32,769 nt of DNA from JBMNNS01 sp050942625 (GTDB taxonomy: Bacteria; Bacillota; Dethiobacteria; DTU022; UBA8154), in contig JBMNNS010000007.1 of assembly GCA_050942625.1 (NCBI GenBank), positions 1-32,769 of the forward strand, in the 5' to 3' direction. Made by a program: the position numbers and the translations under genes. Of the stretch, positions 8,227 to 15,385 are shown piece by piece; positions within the stretch are counted from its first letter, which is position 1, and each line of letters begins with the position of its first letter. The notes beneath the pieces were generated by a model. The model ran no database searches. It was not told the DNA's origin and saw only the letters and a program-made list of their open reading frames with translations.

Positions 8227-9615
8227 ATGAATGAAGGAAAAGTGGTTCAAGTTATTGGTCCAGTGGTAGACGTAGAATTTTTTGATGATTATTTGCCTGA
8301 GCTGTTCAATGCAGTAGTAATCAAGGAAAACAATATCAACCTCACTATGGAGGTTATGCAACACTTGGGACACAACACGGTTCGCTGTGTATCTCTTTCG
8401 TCTACTGATGGACTCTATGGAGGTATGAAGGCTGTAGATACAGGTTCTCCGATAAAGGTCCCGGTGGGACCATCTACCCTGGGCAGATTATTCAATGTAG
8501 TGGGCGAACCAATTGACGACAAAGGGCCACTGGAGGTAGAAGAATGGTGGCCTATTCATAATAAACCTCCTACCTTTGAGGAGTTGAAACCTTCTACAGA
8601 AATACTGGAGACGGGACTAAAGGTATTGGATCTCCTGGCCCCCCTGCCCAAAGGCGGTAAAATGGGCCTTTTTGGCGGGGCCGGGGTGGGAAAAACAGTC
8701 CTGATCATGGAACTTATCCGCAATATCGCTTATGAACACGGAGGTTATTCTGTTTTTGCCGGCGTGGGGGAACGGACCAGGGAAGGCAACGAGCTTTACC
8801 TGGAGATGACCGAATCCGGGGTTATAGATAAAACCGTTCTGGTTTTTGGTCAGATGAATGAGCCCCCTGGTGCCCGTTTAAGGGTAGGGTTGACCGGCTT
8901 AACTGCTGCAGAGTATTTCCGGGATCGAGAAGGGCAGGATGTGCTGCTCTTTATTGATAATGTTTTCCGTTTTGTCCAGGCAGGATCTGAAGTTTCGGCC
9001 CTGCTGGGGCGGATGCCTTCTGCAGTTGGTTATCAACCTACCCTGGCTACGGAGATGGGTGACTTGCAGGAGCGGATTACTTCCACCAAAAATGGCTCTA
9101 TTACTTCTGTCCAGGCTATTTATGTTCCTGCCGACGACTTAACCGACCCAGCTCCAGCAACTACTTTTGCACACCTGGATGGGACTATTGTCCTTTCCAG
9201 GCAATTGGCCGAATTAGCCATTTATCCAGCTGTTGATCCGTTGGATTCCACTTCCAGGCTTCTGGAACCCCGAATTGTAGGGGAGGAACATTATGCAGTT
9301 GGCCGGGGTGTCCAAAGCGTCCTGCAGCGATATAAGGAACTTCAGGATATAATTGCCATTTTGGGTATTGAAGAACTTTCTGAGGAAGATAAACTTACTG
9401 TGGCCAGGGCTCGTAAAATCCAGCGTTTTCTTTCCCAGCCTTTCCACGTGGCGGAAGCTTTTACAGGAACACCTGGGGTCTATGTTCCTTTGTCAGAGAC
9501 CATTAAAGGGTTTAAAGAAATCCTTGATGGCCAGCATGACGACCTTCCGGAGCAAGCCTTTTACATGGTAGGTCGTATTGAGGAAGCTGTCAAAAAGGCA
9601 CAGGAGATGGACTAA
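8227..9615 (+). CDS. atpD: ATP synthase F1 subunit beta (catalytic)
   Basis: Catalytic subunit. The P-loop GGAGVGKT is at residues 150-157, the catalytic glutamate is in GERTREG (about residue 182), and the VSALLGRMPSAVGYQPTLATEMG and DELSEEDKLTVARARKIQRF-like segments are conserved. Length 462 aa is typical. The start is ATG 8227, 12 nt after a GAGGAGGG SD (8207-8214). A five-codon ORF (ATG 8217) with nearly ideal spacing to the same SD overlaps this start; see findings. The stop overlaps the atpC start (TAATG). Confidence 0.98.
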   Translation: MNEGKVVQVIGPVVDVEFFDDYLPELFNAVVIKENNINLTMEVMQHLGHNTVRCVSLSSTDGLYGGMKAVDTGSPIKVPVGPSTLGRLFNVVGEPIDDKGPLEVEEWWPIHNKPPTFEELKPSTEILETGLKVLDLLAPLPKGGKMGLFGGAGVGKTVLIMELIRNIAYEHGGYSVFAGVGERTREGNELYLEMTESGVIDKTVLVFGQMNEPPGARLRVGLTGLTAAEYFRDREGQDVLLFIDNVFRFVQAGSEVSALLGRMPSAVGYQPTLATEMGDLQERITSTKNGSITSVQAIYVPADDLTDPAPATTFAHLDGTIVLSRQLAELAIYPAVDPLDSTSRLLEPRIVGEEHYAVGRGVQSVLQRYKELQDIIAILGIEELSEEDKLTVARARKIQRFLSQPFHVAEAFTGTPGVYVPLSETIKGFKEILDGQHDDLPEQAFYMVGRIEEAVKKAQEMD

Positions 9616-10025
9616 TGGGTAATTTAGTGTTGGAGGTTGTCACTCCACAAAGAAGAATATTGAAGGAAAAGGTTGTAAGCGTAGTAGCCCCTGGGACAGA
9701 GGGTTATCTAGGAGTATTACCACGGCATGCTCCCCTTCTGACTACTTTAAAGCCAGGTGTGTTCTATTACAGTAAGGTTGAAGGCAAAAAGGAACACCTG
9801 GCTGTTTCAGGAGGATTCATGGAAGTAGGCCCCGACAAGATCATAGTTCTGGCTGATGCAGCAGAGTTTCCTTGGGAAATAGATGCCGAAAGGGCCCGGC
9901 AGGCAGGTGAAAGAGCTAAAAAGCGTCTCAAGGAGCGGCCCCACGGGTTAGATGTTTCCCGGGCGGAATTTGCTTTGCTAAGAAGTATTGCCCGGTTAAA
10001 AACTGTAGAAGCCGGCAGGGTATAA
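9615..10025 (+). CDS. atpC: ATP synthase F1 subunit epsilon
   Basis: Rotor subunit that couples gamma to the c ring and can inhibit ATP hydrolysis. The N-terminal beta sandwich is recognisable (VVTPQRRILKEKVVSVVAPGTEGYLGVLPRHAPLLTTL) and is followed by a basic two-helix C-terminal domain. Length 136 aa is typical. ATG 9615 shares its A with the atpD stop (TAATG), giving translational coupling, with AGGAGATGG upstream. This is the last gene of the operon; its stop lies only 5 nt from the stop of a convergent small gene, so any terminator must lie beyond or within that antisense gene. Confidence 0.96.
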   Translation: MGNLVLEVVTPQRRILKEKVVSVVAPGTEGYLGVLPRHAPLLTTLKPGVFYYSKVEGKKEHLAVSGGFMEVGPDKIIVLADAAEFPWEIDAERARQAGERAKKRLKERPHGLDVSRAEFALLRSIARLKTVEAGRV

Positions 10026-10030
10026 TATTT

Positions 10031-10207
10031 CTACATGGGTTTTGGGTTTTTCATCATATCCTCGGCCTCCTTTTTGAGCCGGGCCTCACATAAGGGGCAG
10101 ATTGATTTAGGCGTTTCGCCGGTAAAATCCTTGCCTGTTTCGATCTGGTGGGAGTCGTCAAAAACCCGGGCGCAGAACATACAGCGCTTTTGTAGCTTTT
10201 TACCCAT
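10031..10207 (-). CDS. 58-aa zinc-ribbon protein, function unknown
   Basis: A small gene running antisense to the end of the ATP synthase operon. The translation has two CxxC knuckles (Cys9/Cys12 and Cys37/Cys40), a central DFTGETPKSICPLC segment, and a Lys/Glu-rich helix after the second knuckle, as expected for a single treble-clef or zinc-ribbon domain. It resembles the small DUF2197/YlaI-type zinc ribbons of Firmicutes, but I am not certain of the family. SD AGAGGTGAG (10211-10219 on the minus strand) precedes the ATG at 10207. It converges with atpC, with 5 nt between the stops. Evenly spaced cysteines and a good SD argue against a chance ORF. Confidence 0.7.
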   Translation of the reverse strand: MGKKLQKRCMFCARVFDDSHQIETGKDFTGETPKSICPLCEARLKKEAEDMMKNPKPM

Positions 10208-10262
10208 TTTCTCACCTCTCTGTCCTTAAAACAATTTTTCAACAAGCTATCTTGCAAACTAT

Positions 10263-10305
10263 AATTGCCGCCAAACCCCTATAAAGTGAGGGCATGGCGG
10301 CAATT
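10263..10305. terminator. GC-rich hairpin, possible terminator beyond the atp operon
   Basis: Perfect 11-bp inverted repeat (AATTGCCGCCA at 10263-10273, TGGCGGCAATT at 10295-10305) around a 21-nt loop that itself holds CCCT/AGGG. Only a broken T run (TTTATTT) follows on the plus strand. It lies upstream of the antisense zinc-ribbon gene, so it could stop read-through from atpC or shape that gene's leader. Confidence 0.45.
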
Positions 10306-10350
10306 TATTTAACAATAATTCCGCAGCTTACCTTTTTATGTAGCCCCCAA

Positions 10351-10390
10351 ATTATTTTACATCCAACAATAATATTTTACATCCGACAAT
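10351..10390. repeat. Tandem 20-nt direct repeat upstream of ald
   Basis: Two adjacent 20-nt units, 10351-10370 and 10371-10390, match at 18 of 20 positions and share the core ATTTTACATCC. They lie about 80 nt upstream of the ald promoter. Two copies spaced two helical turns apart would suit a regulator binding site, but nothing shows this directly. Confidence 0.6.
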
Positions 10391-10469
10391 TATTATACCA
10401 TGGTTGGAAACAGTTTGCAGCCTAGTAGATTGTCGAAGGAGCAGAACCCCCTTTTACAGGCAGCAATGG

Positions 10470-10498
10470 TTGCAGTTAGGGGTGTTGACGTATATAAT
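10470..10498 (+). promoter_or_regulatory. Sigma-A-type promoter of ald
   Basis: TTGCAG (10470-10475), a 17-nt spacer, then TATAAT (10493-10498). Predicted transcription start is about 10505, leaving an untranslated leader of about 85 nt before alanine dehydrogenase. Confidence 0.65.
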
Positions 10499-10588
10499 AC
10501 TAATGGACTAAATAGAAAAAGAAGTTAAATTATACGAAGGCTAGAGCAGTAATGGAAGCTTATTTTTGGGACCGGGAGGCAAGAAGAG

Positions 10589-11680
10589 ATGTATATTGGT
10601 TTGCCAAAAGAGATTAAAGAACATGAATTTAGGGTAGCTTTATCGCCGGCAGGGGTAAAAGGTTTAACGGAATCAGGCCATAAGGTTTTTGTGGCAGAGG
10701 GGGCCGGAGAGGGGAGTGGTTTTTCGGACAACAGCTACCGCGATGTGGGGGCTATTATTTTAAAAGATAATTCTCAGGTTTATGAAAATGCGGAGTTAAT
10801 TGTCAAGGTTAAAGAACCATTGCCCCAGGAATATCCTTATTTAAGAGAAGAACATATTTTATTTGCCTATCTACACCTTGCTGGTGAACAGCAATTGATA
10901 CCCGTTTTGCAAGATAAAAAACTCGTAGCTATTGGCTATGAAACGGTTTTGGCCGCTGATGGGACACTGCCTTTGTTAGCCCCCATGAGCGAAATAGCCG
11001 GGCGCATGGCTATTATTCTGGGCACACAATATTTGATTAAAAATAACGGAGGAAAAGGTGTTCTGCTTTGCGGCGTGCCCGGAGTTGCTCCCTCAAGGGT
11101 AGTCATCCTTGGCGGCGGCATAGTAGGGATTAATGCTACTAAAGTTGCCGTAGGGTTGGGAGCAGAAGTAGTAGTGTTTGATATTTCCTTGCCGCGGCTT
11201 CGCTATCTTGACGATATTTTTGGACCGCGCATTGTTACCCTTCTTCCCAATAGCCATAATTTAGAAGAAAAGCTTGAAGGAGCTGATCTGGTTATCGGTG
11301 CTGTTTTAGTCCCTGGGGGGAAAACTCCCGTTCTCGTTACCCGTGAAGATATTAAAATAATGAAGAAGAAATCGGTTATCATTGACGTAGCGGTAGACCA
11401 AGGAGGTTGTGTGGAGACTATTCGCCCTACTACCCATAAAAACCCCACCTTTGAAGTAGATGGCGTTATTCATTATGGAGTGACTAATATGCCTGGGGCG
11501 GTTCCGCACACTTCTACTCTGGCCCTCACGAATGCTACCTATCCCTATGTCAAAAAAATTGCCGATCTTGGTTTAGAAAGGGCCCTGGAGGAAGATAGTG
11601 GTTTAAAGGCAGGCGTAAATATCTCTAAGGGAAAGATTGTGCATAAAGAAGTAGCCAGGTGTGCAAACAACTACGCTTGA
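10589..11680 (+). CDS. ald: Alanine dehydrogenase
   Basis: NAD-dependent oxidative deamination of L-alanine to pyruvate and ammonia, or the reverse, in the cytosol. Every family landmark falls at its standard number: Arg15, Lys75 (KVKEP) and His96 (YLHLA) for pyruvate binding and catalysis, the Rossmann GGGIVG at 175-180, and Asp270 in VAVDQGG. Length 363 aa is a little short of the usual 370. A weak GGGAGG at about 10576-10580 precedes ATG 10589. It is monocistronic, with its own promoter upstream and an intrinsic terminator downstream. In spore formers alanine dehydrogenase supports growth on alanine and sporulation; the possible operators upstream suggest regulation. Confidence 0.96.
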   Translation: MYIGLPKEIKEHEFRVALSPAGVKGLTESGHKVFVAEGAGEGSGFSDNSYRDVGAIILKDNSQVYENAELIVKVKEPLPQEYPYLREEHILFAYLHLAGEQQLIPVLQDKKLVAIGYETVLAADGTLPLLAPMSEIAGRMAIILGTQYLIKNNGGKGVLLCGVPGVAPSRVVILGGGIVGINATKVAVGLGAEVVVFDISLPRLRYLDDIFGPRIVTLLPNSHNLEEKLEGADLVIGAVLVPGGKTPVLVTREDIKIMKKKSVIIDVAVDQGGCVETIRPTTHKNPTFEVDGVIHYGVTNMPGAVPHTSTLALTNATYPYVKKIADLGLERALEEDSGLKAGVNISKGKIVHKEVARCANNYA

Positions 11681-11727
11681 CCCAGGAGAATGTTTCCAAA
11701 AACATCCATATTCAATTATATTAAATG

Positions 11728-11767
11728 CCCGTGATAAGTCTAAAACCTTAACACGGGTTGTTTTTTT
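11728..11767 (+). terminator. Rho-independent terminator of ald
   Basis: CCCGTG (11728-11733) pairs with CACGGG (11752-11757), extended by TAAG/CTTA inside the loop, and is followed by TTGTTTTTTT. It lies about 50 nt after the ald stop. Confidence 0.85.
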
Positions 11768-11790
11768 AAATAAATTATAAATACTTGCTG

Positions 11791-11862
11791 GGGGTAGATG
11801 GCCCCGTCTGCCTGAATTCTTGTAATTATGTGATTACAAAGGATGGACAGGGCCCTGCCGTA
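11791..11862. repeat. Intergenic fold-back repeat (copy A, divergent)
   Basis: Hairpin GGTAGATGGCCCCGTCTGCC (11793-11812) is matched in inverted orientation by GGATGGACAGGGCCCTGCC (11841-11859). Between them lies a palindrome, TTGTAAT at 11820-11826 and ATTACAA at 11833-11839. The layout resembles the two better copies near 20.6 and 23.7 kb. It lies between the ald terminator and yaaL. Confidence 0.45.
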
Positions 11863-11937
11863 AATATTTTGAAAAAAGCATAAATGCAGAAAGGGGTGTA
11901 TATAATAACCAATAAAAGGTAAAGGAAGGGATATACT

Positions 11938-12252
11938 ATGGAGGCTATAGGCAACATAATTGCTAGTATTTCCCAAAAATTGTTGGGAAACAGGGTTGAG
12001 GTTTGTGAGGAGGAAAAACCTGACAAGCTTTCAGTGTTGGAAGAAGCCCATCAGGATTGGCAGGCAGCGCTTTCTTTTTTCGATCGGGTTAATGAACCGG
12101 GTTTAATAGAACATGCTATTTATAATCTAAATGCTGCAGAAAAAAGGTACCATTTTCTATTGAATGAAGCACGGAAGGAGAAACTTACTAACCCAATTTT
12201 GGGTGAGCATTCCCTTGTGGAAGGAGGAAAATACCAGAAGGAAGATGCCTGA
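11938..12252 (+). CDS. yaaL: YaaL-like DUF2508 protein
   Basis: Small soluble protein of 104 aa with no known activity. The core from about residue 30 (LEEAHQDWQAALSFFDRVNEPGLIEHAIYNLNAAEKRYHFLLNEARK, given here only as a location) is helical and matches the YaaL/DUF2508 pattern of a WxxA...FxxV..P.LIexAIy.l.AaE.rY..LL..A motif. The N-terminal 25 residues and the tail are extra compared with the 74-aa Bacillus protein. It immediately precedes and overlaps bofA, exactly as in Bacillus subtilis (recR-yaaL-bofA), which supports the call. SD AAAGGAAGGG at about 11921-11930 precedes ATG 11938. Confidence 0.8.
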   Translation: MEAIGNIIASISQKLLGNRVEVCEEEKPDKLSVLEEAHQDWQAALSFFDRVNEPGLIEHAIYNLNAAEKRYHFLLNEARKEKLTNPILGEHSLVEGGKYQKEDA

Positions 12253-12517
12253 CTTAAATTTAAATTTTATAATTGCCTTCTTTTTTGGGGTACTTGTTTT
12301 ATATATTTTGTTGCGGGTTTTTTATTTTCCGCTCAAAATAATTGGACGGTTTTTAACTAATTCTATTATAGGAGGAATATTGCTGTTTTTGTTTAACACC
12401 GTAGGAGCTTTTTGGGGGGTCTCTATTGGTATCAATATTGTTACGGCAGTAATCACAGGTATCCTGGGGATCCCTGGTATTTTGCTCTTATTATTGTTGC
12501 AGCGGTTGACGGGGTAA
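12245..12517 (+). CDS. bofA: Pro-sigma-K processing inhibitor BofA
   Basis: Integral membrane protein that in Bacillus holds the SpoIVFB protease inactive in the outer forespore membrane until late sporulation. There are two hydrophobic regions (about residues 8-35 and 40-88), with the family segment FLFNTVGAFWGVSIGINIVTAVITGILGIPGILLLLLLQ split around a central Asn-rich turn. Length 90 aa matches the family (about 87). ATG 12245 lies inside the end of yaaL, an 8-nt overlap, so translation is coupled; the frame is also open upstream to 12164 but that part is yaaL shadow. Marks the organism as a spore former. The stop is 14 nt from the convergent synthetase gene. Confidence 0.88.
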   Translation: MPDLNLNFIIAFFFGVLVLYILLRVFYFPLKIIGRFLTNSIIGGILLFLFNTVGAFWGVSIGINIVTAVITGILGIPGILLLLLLQRLTG

Positions 12518-12531
12518 CCTGTGGGGAAGTT

Positions 12532-14823
12532 TTATAATGGTTTCCGGGATGGATCCCAGTATCCCCAGGCATCAACTGCTATTGCTCCTTGACCCGGTGG
12601 GAAAACTAGAAGAGGATTAATATCCAACTCCATTAAGGCCCCAAGCTCTAAAGACAAGCGAGAAACCTTGAGCAGAATATCTATGATAGCCTCTTTATCT
12701 GCAGCATTCCTCCCCCGCACACCATCAAGAATTTTATGGCCTTTTAATTCCCCCAGCATTTCTTCTGCATCCTGTCGGGAAAGCGGGGCAATGCGCATGG
12801 AAATATCATTTAAAACTTCTACAAATACACCCCCCAGCCCGCAAATAATAACGGGGCCAAAAACAGGATCCCGCTTCATACCGATAATTACCTCTACCGC
12901 AGGGGGAAGCATTCTTTGGAGCAGGAGACCTGCAGCAGGGGATTCAGGGGTAATGACATCTAAATGTTTCCTGAGGGATTGAAATGCTTCCTTAATGGCC
13001 TCCTTGCTATTTATGTGGAGAAATACCCCCCCTACCTCTGTTTTATGGGCAATAGCAGGCGAAACTACTTTTAAAGCAAGGGGATATCCCATTTTGTCGG
13101 CCTCGTTTAGCGCTTCTTTTTCCGAATATATCATTTTTTCCGGACAAACGGGTATGCCGTAGCAGGAAAGAATCCGTTTCATTTGATATTCGCTCATTGG
13201 TAGAAGGGTATTTTCTTCGGCCTGGTTATTGTCCTTATTGTGCTCTACAGTAAACTTGCGGTATTCATGGTAAAGGCCCAGTGCTTTTTCTTGTTCCAGG
13301 CCGGAGGTAAAAAGAAGCGGCTTTTCATAACGTTTTGCTTTTGCCATTCTTTTTGTCAGTGCAGCTAAAGCATAAATAAAGTCATCCATTTCCTTGAATA
13401 CAGGGATGCCGCAGGCTTTGACTTTTTCAATATGCTGCAGTGCTATTTTTTCATCACCTAAGGGCCAAAAAACAGCAAGGAGGGGTTTTTTGCTCTGTTG
13501 GTAATGTTCAATAATACCCTTAGTAATTAGATCCCCGCCTTCGGATTTACAATTAAAACTAACTATAATTATATCCACGTTTGGGTCCTGTTCTACGACA
13601 GAAAGGCATTTATAAGCCAGGTCCCTTTCTACCATTATCTGGGAGGTAATATCGATGGGATTGACTGGAGAAGCAAAAAAAGGAAGGAACTCCTGTAATT
13701 TTCTGTTTGTTTCAGGCAAAAGTTCGGCTAACTCCAGCCCATACAACTGGCATTTATCAGCCATGAGGACCCCGCCCCCCCCAGAGTCGGAAATAATAGC
13801 CACCCTATTATCTTTTGGTAGTCTTCCTGTGGCTATAATTGTTACAAGGGGTAGCAGTTGTTCGGGCCCTGGAACACGTATAATACCTTTTTGTTTAAAA
13901 AAAGAATTATAAACCTGATCCGTCCCTGTCAGGGCTGCAGTATGGGAAGTGGCAGCCCTGGCACCTGCTTCGGTTTGGCCCACCTTTATGACAGAGATAA
14001 TCTTATTTTTTTGTAAGGCTTTTTCTGCAGCACGTTTAAACAAAAGCCCATCCCTGTCTTTAATGCCTTCTATGTAGCAGGCTATGTTATCAGTGTTGGG
14101 ATCTTCACTATTCAGCAGGCCTTCAAGGAGGTGGGGCAACCCCAAATCTGCTTCATTGCCGACGCTATAAAATTTGTTAAAAAGAAGCCCTTCCCTGGAA
14201 GCCATCTGGTACATTGAAACACCAAAAAAACCACTTTGCGAAATAATGTTAAACCTTTTTTTATAATAATCGTTTTCATAAAGGTGGGCCGGGGCAAAAG
14301 CAGCCCATAAATTATGTGGAAGGCTTATAACACCGACACAATTGGGGCCAATGATGTGCATTCCAGTTTCGTAGGACAGCCGCTCAATTTCCTCCTGCAG
14401 GTTATTTCCCTCCGCGCCTATTTCTGCAAAGCCGGAAGTTAAAATAACTACCCCTTTTACCTTTTTTTGGACACATTGTTGTAAGACAGGCAGGGTTTGG
14501 GCAGCACGGACAGCAACAACTGCAAGATCAATAGTTCCCGGTATTTGAAGAAGATCAGGGTAACAGGTTATTCCCTCTATTTGATCATAGTTTGGGTTAA
14601 CGGGGTAAATTTTTCCTGTAAAGCCACGTTGTAAAAGCATAAAAAGGGGCACACCATTTGGTTTGCGAAAATCAGCGGAGGCCCCGATTATTGCCACCGA
14701 CTGGGGGTTAGTAAAGGGCATCAAGTCAAGAGTAGCGATGTTTTTGTTTTCTAGCATTTTTATTTGCCAGGCTAGAACAAGAATAAGCCTGTTTCTCCTT
14801 GTTAATAATGTTTTTGTCTGCAT
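12532..14823 (-). CDS. ADP-forming acetyl-CoA/acyl-CoA synthetase, fused subunits
   Basis: NDP-forming acyl-CoA synthetase, which makes ATP from ADP, phosphate and acetyl-CoA (or another acyl-CoA) in fermentation. Domain order is a CoA-binding Rossmann domain (about 35-160, SVAIIGAS and IIGPNCVG), succinyl-CoA-synthetase-like domains with the phosphohistidine loop TSHTAALTG (His about 294), and a C-terminal ATP-grasp domain (about 545-763, with YPLALKVVSPAIAHKTEVGG). All parts are on one chain. The frame opens at ATG 14823; ATG 14757 (MLENKNIATLDLMPF) looks more like family N-termini, but neither has a good SD. A consensus promoter lies about 145 nt upstream. No frameshift is seen. Substrate cannot be told from sequence. 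Confidence 0.9.
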   Translation of the reverse strand: MQTKTLLTRRNRLILVLAWQIKMLENKNIATLDLMPFTNPQSVAIIGASADFRKPNGVPLFMLLQRGFTGKIYPVNPNYDQIEGITCYPDLLQIPGTIDLAVVAVRAAQTLPVLQQCVQKKVKGVVILTSGFAEIGAEGNNLQEEIERLSYETGMHIIGPNCVGVISLPHNLWAAFAPAHLYENDYYKKRFNIISQSGFFGVSMYQMASREGLLFNKFYSVGNEADLGLPHLLEGLLNSEDPNTDNIACYIEGIKDRDGLLFKRAAEKALQKNKIISVIKVGQTEAGARAATSHTAALTGTDQVYNSFFKQKGIIRVPGPEQLLPLVTIIATGRLPKDNRVAIISDSGGGGVLMADKCQLYGLELAELLPETNRKLQEFLPFFASPVNPIDITSQIMVERDLAYKCLSVVEQDPNVDIIIVSFNCKSEGGDLITKGIIEHYQQSKKPLLAVFWPLGDEKIALQHIEKVKACGIPVFKEMDDFIYALAALTKRMAKAKRYEKPLLFTSGLEQEKALGLYHEYRKFTVEHNKDNNQAEENTLLPMSEYQMKRILSCYGIPVCPEKMIYSEKEALNEADKMGYPLALKVVSPAIAHKTEVGGVFLHINSKEAIKEAFQSLRKHLDVITPESPAAGLLLQRMLPPAVEVIIGMKRDPVFGPVIICGLGGVFVEVLNDISMRIAPLSRQDAEEMLGELKGHKILDGVRGRNAADKEAIIDILLKVSRLSLELGALMELDINPLLVFPPGQGAIAVDAWGYWDPSRKPL

Positions 14824-14968
14824 TCCACTAGCTTAGCGGAACCCCCTGGGCTCCTTTCATTTATACAAATTAATTGTTCGCTAATGTAATGCAGACAATC
14901 CATCGGTCGGGATATGCAAGCCAAAGGACATTTACTGTAGGGTGATTTTTGGCTGCCCGCCAACAATA

Positions 14969-14997
14969 AATATATTTCTAAAGGGCATTTTTGTCAA
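14969..14997 (-). promoter_or_regulatory. Consensus promoter of the acyl-CoA synthetase gene
   Basis: On the minus strand TTGACA (14997-14992), a 17-nt spacer, then TATATT (14974-14969). Predicted start is about 14962, giving a leader of about 140 nt. The leader ends in a hairpin at 14838-14854 (GGAGCCC paired with GGGTTCC) and contains a 10-codon ORF (14860-14828). Confidence 0.75.
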
Positions 14998-15035
14998 GCA
15001 GTAAGAAGATTTCAGGCTTATCGAAATAAAGAAGT

Positions 15036-15064
15036 TTGACAGTTTTCTATGTCAATGGGATAAT
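15036..15064 (+). promoter_or_regulatory. Consensus promoter of the small membrane protein gene
   Basis: TTGACA (15036-15041), a 17-nt spacer, then GATAAT (15059-15064). It stands back to back with the minus-strand promoter 40 nt away. The rest of the 316-nt intergenic stretch (14824-15139) holds only the leader elements noted for the minus-strand gene. Confidence 0.75.
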
Positions 15065-15139
15065 ATTTTTTGGAAAGAATGTTAACGCCGAAAAAGGGGT
15101 CGCAGGAAAATAACAAAAGATTTTTTTATGGGATGGTAG

Positions 15140-15367
15140 GTGAAAGCCCTGGATTTGTTTCTTACCCTGATCGTTGTGCTGCTCATTATTTTTTGGCCCA
15201 AATCTATAAAGGTTTCCTCCTATTTTCTATTGTTGTTGGTTCCCTTATTTTTCTTTATCCTGGCTATTTTGATCCCCTTTTTAATTCTAAAGCTCCTTTT
15301 TTATGCTGGAATAGCCCTTCTTGTGGTCCTATTGTGCAGACGTAGTAAGGGCAGAAAGCAGGAATGA
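15140..15367 (+). CDS. Small two-helix membrane protein, unknown function
   Basis: 75-aa protein, almost entirely hydrophobic from residue 5 to 65, divisible into two or three membrane segments with FWPKSIKVSS as the only polar break, and a basic tail ending in RRSKGRKQE that probably faces the cytoplasm. I recognise no family. The GTG start at 15140 follows GGGATGGTAGG; the promoter at 15036-15064 reads directly into it. An overlapping plus-strand frame (15070-15345) is less protein-like. It converges with the DUF457 gene, 18 nt between stops. Toxin, accessory subunit or simple hypothetical protein cannot be distinguished. Confidence 0.55.
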   Translation: MKALDLFLTLIVVLLIIFWPKSIKVSSYFLLLLVPLFFFILAILIPFLILKLLFYAGIALLVVLLCRRSKGRKQE

Positions 15368-15385
15368 AAGTAAGCAAGGCGCCCA

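Noticed and set aside
10035..10257. Two other ORFs (plus 10035-10229, minus 10054-10257) over the region after atpC
   Set aside because: The minus-strand 58-codon frame with two CxxC pairs and an SD explains the region better; the other two lack an SD and recognisable motifs.
12668..13912. Plus-strand ORFs opposite the acyl-CoA synthetase
   Set aside because: The minus-strand frame is continuous with clear domains; the plus-strand frames are shadows.
15070..15345. Overlapping plus-strand 91-codon ORF
   Set aside because: The ATG lies right at the predicted transcription start and has no SD; the 15140 frame gives a coherent membrane protein with a basic tail.
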